5,279 nt of DNA, taken from contig JALUMJ010000219.1 of the NCBI GenBank assembly GCA_027040375.1, positions 1 through 5,279 on the forward strand. Reading direction: 5' to 3'. This DNA comes from Campylobacteraceae bacterium. Its GTDB lineage: Bacteria; Campylobacterota; Campylobacteria; Campylobacterales; Sulfurospirillaceae. This document shows, one piece after another, positions 1 to 4,837 of this stretch. The position numbers and the translations under genes were made by a program. The notes under the pieces were generated by a model. It worked only from the letters and a program-made list of their open reading frames with translations, was not told the DNA's origin and ran no database searches. Positions within the stretch are counted from its first letter, which is position 1, and the number at the start of each line of letters is the position of its first letter.

Positions 1-23
1 CAAACTAAAAGGCGGAATTAAAT

Positions 24-836
24 ATGGCCAAAATAGAGGCTAAAAAAAGATTTGGTCAAAATTTTTTAAAAGACAGCACAGTATTAGATAAAATCATCCA
101 ATCGATGCCCCAAAGCGAGCGTAAGCTCATAGAGATAGGGCCTGGCTTAGGTGATTTGACGCGATTGCTTTTAGAGGTTAAACCTTTGAGAGCTTATGAA
201 GTCGATAGAGACTTATGCGTTCATTTGAAAGATAAATTTCATAAAGAGATAGAAGAAAACAAGCTAGAACTTATACAAAAAAATATCCTAGAGAGTTTAG
301 AAGAAAAAACTCTTTGCGAAGAGCCTTATGATTTGGTTGCGAATTTGCCCTATTATATCGCTACGCGAATCATACTTGATGCATTAGAAGATATAAATTG
401 TAAGTCTATGGTTGTTATGGTTCAAAAAGAAGTTGCATCTAAGTTTTCAGCAGTTGCTAAAACGAAAGAGTTTACTTCTTTGGCGATATTATCTCAATGT
501 ATAGCAGATGTAAAGTTGCTTTTTGATGTGCCAGCAAGTTCGTTTGAACCAGCACCAAAAGTAACCTCATCTATCTTGAAAATTGTAAAAAAAAGAGAAT
601 TTGTTAAAGGGGAAAAATCTCTGTTTGATGATGTGAAAAATTTTAACGGCTTTAAAAAATATTTAAAAATATCTTTTTCAAGCCCTAGAAAAACATGGTT
701 GAAAAACATATCTTCGATTTACAAAAAAGAGTTTGCTGCAGAGCTGTTAGAAAAAAATAAAATAGCTATGAATATACGACCTCATGAACTTAGCGTCACC
801 GATCATCTTAATTTATACAAAGAGATTTCTCTTTAA
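24..836 (+). CDS. rsmA: 16S rRNA (adenine1518-N6/adenine1519-N6)-dimethyltransferase
   Basis: RsmA/KsgA uses S-adenosylmethionine to dimethylate two adjacent adenines in the 3'-terminal helix 45 of 16S rRNA, a late step and checkpoint in 30S assembly (family knowledge). The sequence shows the N-terminal FGQNFLKD signature at residues 10-17, the SAM-binding loop EIGPGLGDLT at 37-46, the acidic E59-V-D61 after strand 2, the catalytic NLPYYI at 107-112 (NLPY motif IV), and the FEPAPKVTSS segment that follows the catalytic core. At 270 aa it is a normal family length with no break. The ATG at 24 is preceded by AAAGGCGGA about 8 nt upstream and puts the FGQNFL motif where the family has it. Only 23 nt lie upstream, so the preceding gene cannot be seen. 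The gene ends in TAA, directly followed by the inverted-repeat element that separates it from rnj. The alternative symbol is ksgA. Confidence 0.97.
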   Translation: MAKIEAKKRFGQNFLKDSTVLDKIIQSMPQSERKLIEIGPGLGDLTRLLLEVKPLRAYEVDRDLCVHLKDKFHKEIEENKLELIQKNILESLEEKTLCEEPYDLVANLPYYIATRIILDALEDINCKSMVVMVQKEVASKFSAVAKTKEFTSLAILSQCIADVKLLFDVPASSFEPAPKVTSSILKIVKKREFVKGEKSLFDDVKNFNGFKKYLKISFSSPRKTWLKNISSIYKKEFAAELLEKNKIAMNIRPHELSVTDHLNLYKEISL

Positions 837-838
837 AA

Positions 839-842
839 TTAA
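839..842. repeat. Left TTAA, putative target-site duplication
   Basis: This TTAA lies immediately outside the left terminal repeat and two bases after the rsmA stop codon. It matches TTAA at 1107-1110. In an AT-rich genome a shared 4-mer is weak evidence alone; it gains weight because joining the flanks through one copy restores a compact gene junction. Confidence 0.5.
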
Positions 843-872
843 GAGACCATCGCACAGTATAAACACCCATAA
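843..872 (+). repeat. Left terminal inverted repeat, 30 bp
   Basis: This pairs without gaps with 1076-1105 (coordinate sum 1948). Of 30 positions, 27 are complementary, and the three exceptions (851/1097, 861/1087, 866/1082) are all transitions. The outermost 18 bp start with GAGACCATCGCA and carry a single mismatch. Outside the repeat, TTAA at 839-842 can also pair with TTAA at 1107-1110 if G1106 is bulged out. Confidence 0.9.
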
Positions 873-972
873 AAGTCTAGTTTTGGGTGAGATTTGTAAG
901 ATAAATTTTGAAGTACTAACTAAAGTTAATTCAAGAAAATTTATCTTATGAAGATTGCCCAAAAATAGACTT
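873..972. repeat. Long bulge-free fold-back arm A (48 paired positions, 4-nt loop)
   Basis: Bases 873-920 face 925-972 in one constant register (sum 1845) around the loop TAAA at 921-924. Of 48 opposed positions, 36 are Watson-Crick pairs, four are G-T on the + strand (888/957, 889/956, 895/950, 896/949) and eight are mismatches. The longest perfect run is 13 bp (897-909 with 936-948). Two adjacent mismatches at 891-892/953-954 form the 5'-GA/3'-AG arrangement known for tandem G-A pairs in folded RNA. The arm starts at the base next to the left terminal repeat. Confidence 0.85.
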
Positions 973-985
973 CCCTTTGGGTATT

Positions 986-1071
986 AATAGGTAGCTTATA
1001 TACTTCGTTAAACTTTATTGACTTAACTAGTTAAGCCTGCAAAAGTTTGCCTCGTCTATAAACTACCTATT
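986..1071. repeat. Fold-back arm B with inner 14-bp palindrome
   Basis: Bases 986-1000 pair with 1057-1071 (sum 2057), 14 of 15 positions, with one C/A exception at 995/1062. Further in, AAACTTT at 1010-1016 pairs with AAAGTTT at 1042-1048, and the tip is the perfect palindrome CTTAACTAGTTAAG at 1022-1035. The zone between the base and the middle helix (1001-1009 and 1049-1056) pairs poorly, so this arm is looser than arm A. Confidence 0.75.
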
Positions 1072-1073
1072 GA

Positions 1074-1079
1074 TATTAT
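1074..1079 (+). promoter_or_regulatory. Possible -10 box of an rnj promoter inside the element
   Basis: TATTAT differs from the TATAAT consensus at one position and would place a transcription start near 1085-1087, just before the right terminal repeat. Epsilonproteobacterial sigma-70 promoters often lack a clear -35, and none is visible here. If used, it would give rnj its own start with a leader of about 32 nt. Such hexamers are common in AT-rich DNA, so this is only a candidate. Confidence 0.3.
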
Positions 1080-1105
1080 GGATGTTCATACTGTGCAATG
1101 GTCTC
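1076..1105 (-). repeat. Right terminal inverted repeat, 30 bp
   Basis: This is the inverted copy of 843-872, reading GAGACCATTGCA from its outer end. It finishes one base before the TTAAGG that serves as the rnj ribosome binding site, so the end of the element abuts the translation signal of rnj. Its inner edge overlaps the possible -10 box at 1074-1079. Confidence 0.9.
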
Positions 1106-1106
1106 G

Positions 1107-1110
1107 TTAA
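1107..1110. repeat. Right TTAA, putative target-site duplication
   Basis: This is the second TTAA, outside the right terminal repeat and separated from it by the single base G1106. It is also the first half of TTAAGG, the rnj Shine-Dalgarno. An insertion here would therefore have split the rsmA-rnj junction directly upstream of the ribosome binding site while leaving that site intact. Confidence 0.5.
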
Positions 1111-1112
1111 GG
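1107..1112 (+). promoter_or_regulatory. rnj ribosome binding site
   Basis: TTAAGG lies 6 nt before the ATG at 1119 and supports that start. It abuts the end of the fold-back element, and its first four bases can pair with 839-842 in a transcript that spans the whole element. The terminal stem could therefore partly mask it in a read-through mRNA. Confidence 0.75.
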
Positions 1113-1118
1113 TAAAAC

Positions 1119-3083
1119 ATGGAAGAAAAAAAAACAAATGAAACTGGTGCAAAACCGGTAAAACAAGATGGAGCTAAAAATTCCCAAAACAGTGGGAACA
1201 ATCCTAAAAAACAGCAAAATGCCAATAATCAGCAAAATGCAAACAGGAAGCCTAAAAAGCCAAACCCTAATAGGCAAAACCGCAAGAGAGTAAGCCCAAA
1301 AAATCAAGCTAGCATACTTGAAGGAAATGAAAAATGGCAAAAAGACATGAAGATTGCCATAGAGGCAAACCATAAGATACACAAAGAAAGACTTGAAAAA
1401 TTTAATCTTATAAATCAAAAATCACAAGGCAAGATAAGAATAACCCCACTTGGTGGTTTGGGTGAGATTGGCGGCAATATAACTGTCATAGAAAACGATA
1501 CAAGTGCCATCATTATAGATGTTGGAATGAGTTTTCCAACAGATGACATGCATGGCGTTGATATACTTATACCAGACTTTACTTATCTTAGGCAAATTAA
1601 GAAAAAGATAAAAGCTATCGTCATAACACACGCTCATGAAGACCATATAGGCGCAGTTGCTTATCTTTTTAAAGAGATGCAATTTCCTATATATGCTTCG
1701 CCTCTCCCTCTTGGTATGCTTTCAAATAAATTTGAAGAACATGGGCTAAAGCAATTTAAAAAACTTTTTAGACCAGTACAAAAAAGAAAAGTATATGATA
1801 TAGGCGGATTTAAAGTCGAATGGATGCACATAACCCACTCTATCATAGACGCTTCTTCATTGGCGATTACTACAGACGCTGGAACCATCATACATACAGG
1901 AGATTTTAAGATAGACCACACACCGATAGATGGTTATGTGACTGATTTGCACAGATTTGCAGAATATGGTGAAAAAGGCGTACTTTGCCTCTTAAGCGAT
2001 AGTACGAATTCACATAAAGAAGGTATAACCAGAAGTGAAAGTACGGTTGGAAAAACATTTGATTATATCTTTTCAAAAGCAAAAGGCAGAGTTATAATGT
2101 CAACTTTTTCTTCAAATATTCATAGGGTTTATCAAGCTATTGATTATGGTTTGAGATATGGAAGAAAAGTTTGTGTTATCGGCCGCTCTATGGAAAGAAA
2201 CTTATTTACTGCGATAGATTTGGGATACATTAACTTAGATAAAAGCATATTTATAGACCCGCATGAAGTAAATAAATACGATGATGGAAAAGTGTTGATA
2301 GTTACTACTGGAAGTCAAGGTGAAACTATGGCAGCACTTTACAGGATGGCAACTGATGAACACAGACACATAAAGATAAAAACAAGCGACCAAATCATAA
2401 TCTCTGCAAAAGCGATTCCTGGAAATGAAGGTAGTGTTTCTAAAGTGCTAAACTTTTTGATAAAAAGTGGTGCAAATGTAGCTTATCAAGATTTTAGCGA
2501 GATACATGTGAGCGGACACGCGGCTCAAGAAGAGCAAAAGCTCATACTACGACTCGTAAAACCAAAATTTTTCTTGCCAGTACACGGTGAATACAACCAT
2601 ATAACAAAACACAAAGAGACAGCCATAAAATGCGGAGTTGACCCAAAAAATATAGTCTTGATGTCAGATGGTGACCAGATTGAAGTTTGCGCAAAATATA
2701 TGAAAAAAGTAAAATCTGTTAAAACTGGTAAAGTTTTTGTAGATAATCAAGCAAACCAAAAGATAGCAAATGATATCGTGCTAGATAGACAAAAGATGGC
2801 GGAAGCTGGGCTTGTTATGGTCGTTGCTCAAGTTAATGTAAATGAACAGAAACTAGTGCAAAAGCCTAGGGTTGTTAGCTATGGTTTGGTTTCAGATAAA
2901 GAAGATAAAAGATTCTCGCAAGAGATGGAAGGTGTGATAGACCAATTTACAGTAAATGCAAAAAAAGAACTTTTCCAAAACAAAAGAGCATTGGAAAACG
3001 AATTAAGACAAGTGCTCAGAAAGCATATATATAGAAAAATGAAAAAGTATCCAACTATCGTTCCAACAATATTTATGATGTAA
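1119..3083 (+). CDS. rnj: Ribonuclease J (metallo-beta-lactamase / beta-CASP)
   Basis: RNase J is a zinc-dependent 5'-3' exonuclease and endonuclease for mRNA decay and rRNA maturation; in Helicobacter pylori it pairs with the DEAD-box helicase RhpA (family knowledge). The 654-aa product starts with about 100 residues of hydrophilic, Lys/Asn/Gln/Pro-rich tail. The fold then begins at ITPLGGLGEIGGN, with metal ligands in HAHEDH (H171, H173, D175, H176), H240 in THSIIDAS, and D262 in HTGDF. The beta-CASP part carries STFSSNIHR, GRSM and TTGSQGE; HVSGHA (463-468) and PVHGE (H489) complete the active-site region. A C-terminal domain follows to the end, close to the usual epsilonproteobacterial size. 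The ATG at 1119 has TTAAGG 6 nt upstream. The gene lies behind the fold-back element and heads the tightly packed downstream genes. Confidence 0.96.
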   Translation: MEEKKTNETGAKPVKQDGAKNSQNSGNNPKKQQNANNQQNANRKPKKPNPNRQNRKRVSPKNQASILEGNEKWQKDMKIAIEANHKIHKERLEKFNLINQKSQGKIRITPLGGLGEIGGNITVIENDTSAIIIDVGMSFPTDDMHGVDILIPDFTYLRQIKKKIKAIVITHAHEDHIGAVAYLFKEMQFPIYASPLPLGMLSNKFEEHGLKQFKKLFRPVQKRKVYDIGGFKVEWMHITHSIIDASSLAITTDAGTIIHTGDFKIDHTPIDGYVTDLHRFAEYGEKGVLCLLSDSTNSHKEGITRSESTVGKTFDYIFSKAKGRVIMSTFSSNIHRVYQAIDYGLRYGRKVCVIGRSMERNLFTAIDLGYINLDKSIFIDPHEVNKYDDGKVLIVTTGSQGETMAALYRMATDEHRHIKIKTSDQIIISAKAIPGNEGSVSKVLNFLIKSGANVAYQDFSEIHVSGHAAQEEQKLILRLVKPKFFLPVHGEYNHITKHKETAIKCGVDPKNIVLMSDGDQIEVCAKYMKKVKSVKTGKVFVDNQANQKIANDIVLDRQKMAEAGLVMVVAQVNVNEQKLVQKPRVVSYGLVSDKEDKRFSQEMEGVIDQFTVNAKKELFQNKRALENELRQVLRKHIYRKMKKYPTIVPTIFMM

Positions 3084-3085
3084 GG
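3081..3085 (+). promoter_or_regulatory. kdsD ribosome binding site embedded in the rnj stop codon
   Basis: TAAGG contains the rnj TAA stop (3081-3083). It lies 7 nt before the ATG at 3093 but only 1 nt before the in-frame ATG at 3087, so it favours 3093 as the kdsD start. A ribosome ending rnj sits on this site, which suggests translational coupling. Confidence 0.7.
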
Positions 3086-3092
3086 TATGATT

Positions 3093-4055
3093 ATGGATTT
3101 TAAAAAAATAGCAAAAAATGTACTAAAACTAGAAGCAAAAGAATTGCTAGATACTGTAGATAAGATAGACGACGAGATGAGACAAGCTGTCGAGTTAATA
3201 GCGGGCATAAAAGGAAAACTCATCATAACTGGAGTTGGAAAAAGTGGTTTGATAGGAGCTAAGATAGCGGCTACCATGGCAAGTACAGGAACGAGTAGTT
3301 TCTTTATCCACCCAACTGAGGCACTTCATGGCGACCTTGGTATGATAGGCAAAGATGATGCGGTTTTGGCGATTAGCTATAGCGGAGAGAGCGAAGAGCT
3401 TATTAAGATACTGCCTCATATAAAAAGATTTGATATACCACTTATCGCAATGGCTAGAGATAAAAACTCTTCGCTTGGTAGGTATGGGGATGTCTTTTTG
3501 CCAATATATGTGTCAAAGGAGGCTTGTCCTCTAGGCGCTGCACCAACTACATCGACTACCCTAACGCTTGCTATGGGCGATGCGCTTTCTGTATGTCTTA
3601 TGTATAAGAAAGATTTTAAGAAAGAAGATTTTGCATCTTTTCACCCTGGGGGAAGCTTAGGAAAAAGACTTTTTGTAAAAGTAAAAGATTTGATGCATAC
3701 TAAAGATTTGCCTATTGTAAATGAATCGACTACTCTAAAAGACGCCGTGGTTATCATGAGTGAGGGAATGCTAGGAAATGTTTTGATAAAAGACAAAGAG
3801 GGCAAACTTCTTGCGATATTAAGTGATGGAGATTTAAGAAGAGCAGTCATGAGAGATGATTTTTCAATGGACGCTCTAGCCATAGAATATGCCACAAAAA
3901 ATCCAAAAGTAATCGATGATGAAAATCTACTTGCTAGCGATGCACTCTCTTTTGTAGAAGAGTTTAAGATACAACTTATCGCGATACTAAATGATAAACA
4001 ACAAGTAGCTGGTGTGCTTCATATACATGACTTGATAGAAGCGGGGATAAAATAG
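3093..4055 (+). CDS. kdsD: Arabinose-5-phosphate isomerase (KdsD/KpsF)
   Basis: This enzyme interconverts D-ribulose 5-phosphate and D-arabinose 5-phosphate, the first step toward Kdo in lipopolysaccharide, lipooligosaccharide or capsule (family knowledge). The 320-aa product, counted from the ATG at 3093, has an N-terminal SIS sugar-isomerase domain with GVGKSG (47-52). Residues matching the catalytic set described for E. coli KdsD are K50, E102 in SGESEE, E143 in KEACPL and H184 in FHPGG. Two CBS repeats follow from about residue 199 to the end. Length and domain order match KdsD, which is 328 aa in E. coli. An in-frame ATG at 3087 would add Met-Ile but is too close to TAAGG. No other Kdo gene is visible in the window, so this is probably the housekeeping copy rather than a capsule-locus KpsF, though the two cannot be told apart by sequence alone. 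Confidence 0.94.
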   Translation: MDFKKIAKNVLKLEAKELLDTVDKIDDEMRQAVELIAGIKGKLIITGVGKSGLIGAKIAATMASTGTSSFFIHPTEALHGDLGMIGKDDAVLAISYSGESEELIKILPHIKRFDIPLIAMARDKNSSLGRYGDVFLPIYVSKEACPLGAAPTTSTTLTLAMGDALSVCLMYKKDFKKEDFASFHPGGSLGKRLFVKVKDLMHTKDLPIVNESTTLKDAVVIMSEGMLGNVLIKDKEGKLLAILSDGDLRRAVMRDDFSMDALAIEYATKNPKVIDDENLLASDALSFVEEFKIQLIAILNDKQQVAGVLHIHDLIEAGIK

Positions 4056-4837
4056 TGGAACCAGTTCGATTAAATAAGATGATTTCTCACAATACTAAGT
4101 ATTCTAGAAGAGAAGCAGATAAGCTCATACAAGATGGAGAAATCAGTGTTGATGGAGAAGTTGCGAGCGATTTGTCTATGAAAGTCACATTTGACAATAA
4201 AATACGGATAAAAGGCAGAAGTCTTTATAGAAAGACTAAATACTCTGTCATCGTTTATAACAAACAAAAAGGTGAGTTAGTTAGTAAAAAAGATGATAGG
4301 GGTAGAAAAACTATATTTGATACTTTACCTTCTAAATTTGCGCACTTTATGACTGTTGGGAGATTGGACTTTACTAGCGAAGGTTTGCTTTTGCTTAGTG
4401 ACGCTGCCGATATAGTTTCTGCTTTGATGCATGGAGACTTAGAGAGAGTTTATTATGTGAAGATTAAAGGTCGTGTTAGTGAGCAGATGGAAGTTGCTAT
4501 GAAAGAGGGGCTATATCTTGAAGACGCAAGTAAAGGCGGACATGAGAAAAGCAGGGTTCGTTCCATGGAGTTTGCACCATTTTTAAATTATAGAATTATC
4601 AAAAATACAGCAACCTACTCAACTTTAAAGGTGACTATAAATGAAGGCAAAAATAGAGAGCTAAGAAGATTTTTTGGCTATTTTGACGCCGATGTAGTAG
4701 GGCTTAAGCGAGTAAGTTATGGTAAGATTGACCTTGACATGTTAAAACCAGGAAAGCATAGATTTTTGAGCAATACTGAGTATGATGCACTTAGGGATTA
4801 TCTAGCTTACAGCAAAAAACAAAAAGTCGAAGATTGA
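4055..4837 (+). CDS. rluB: Pseudouridine synthase, RsuA/RluB/E/F family
   Basis: The product isomerises a specific uridine in rRNA to pseudouridine. RluB-type members modify helix 80 of 23S rRNA near the peptidyl-transferase centre, and RsuA modifies 16S (family knowledge). The 260-aa protein has an N-terminal S4 RNA-binding domain (about residues 3-50, VRLNKMIS to SVDGEVA), then the catalytic GRLDFTSEGLLLLS with the nucleophile D105, and the late family motif EGKNRELRRFFG. The start is GTG, sharing its G with the TAG stop of kdsD, with GCGGGGA about 8 nt upstream. The next ATG (4079) would remove the first strand of the S4 domain, so GTG is preferred. The family is certain; the exact target (RluB, RluE, RluF or RsuA) is inferred, helped by my memory of an rluB annotation near rnj in Campylobacter jejuni. 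Confidence 0.9.
   Translation: MEPVRLNKMISHNTKYSRREADKLIQDGEISVDGEVASDLSMKVTFDNKIRIKGRSLYRKTKYSVIVYNKQKGELVSKKDDRGRKTIFDTLPSKFAHFMTVGRLDFTSEGLLLLSDAADIVSALMHGDLERVYYVKIKGRVSEQMEVAMKEGLYLEDASKGGHEKSRVRSMEFAPFLNYRIIKNTATYSTLKVTINEGKNRELRRFFGYFDADVVGLKRVSYGKIDLDMLKPGKHRFLSNTEYDALRDYLAYSKKQKVED

Larger units (their letters stand above)
843..1106. mobile_element. MITE-like fold-back element between rsmA and rnj
   Basis: This 264-bp block has no credible ORF and is built almost entirely of nested inverted repeats. It has 30-bp terminal inverted repeats (843-872 and 1076-1105, 27/30 identical), then one large arm (873-972), a 13-nt linker, a second arm (986-1071) and a 4-nt linker. TTAA lies on each side (839-842 and 1107-1110), as expected of a 4-bp target duplication. 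One extra G at 1106 is unpaired, so the ends are not perfectly symmetric. Without the element the rsmA-rnj gap would be 14 nt, in keeping with the rest of the cluster. There is no transposase, so it would need one supplied elsewhere. TTAA fits the YTAR target of the IS5 group, and the outer end GAGACC-N-TTGCA recalls some IS5-like ends; both are family guesses from memory. The alternatives are a structured non-coding RNA or a cis-acting rnj leader. The structure itself is certain; its mobility is inferred. Confidence 0.6.

Noticed and set aside
1..23. End of an upstream gene before rsmA
   Set aside because: Stop codons at 6-8 and 19-21 could end a gene, but too few codons are visible to support any call.
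819..834. Perfect 16-bp palindrome AAAGAGATTTCTCTTT at the end of rsmA, as a possible rho-independent terminator
   Set aside because: It is AT-rich with a minimal loop, lies within the last codons of rsmA, and is followed by AAAATT rather than a run of T on the + strand. The - strand side also lacks a T run.
834..839. TAAAAT overlapping the rsmA stop codon as a promoter -10
   Set aside because: The match and spacing to 845-846 are acceptable, but it is formed by the stop codon in AT-rich sequence and has no supporting -35. It is used only as a hypothesis in the leader finding, not as a feature.
843..1105. Identity with a known housekeeping RNA (RNase P RNA, tmRNA, 6S RNA, SRP RNA)
   Set aside because: No conserved RNase P core sequences, no tmRNA tRNA-like ends or tag frame, and no single 6S-like rod with a central bubble were seen. 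The three-way architecture does not match SRP RNA.
843..1105. Retron msr-msd, suggested by outer inverted repeats and a long hairpin
   Set aside because: No reverse transcriptase lies nearby; the flanking genes are rsmA and rnj, both core genes.
1107..1418. Open frame of 103 codons on the - strand opposite the rnj start
   Set aside because: It is antisense to the K/N-rich RNase J tail, whose AAA and AAT codons read as Phe and Ile on the other strand. This explains its hydrophobic look; it has no recognisable domain.
3087..3089. ATG at 3087 as the kdsD start
   Set aside because: It is in frame but only one base after the TAAGG Shine-Dalgarno; the ATG at 3093 has 7-nt spacing. The difference is two residues and cannot be fully settled here.
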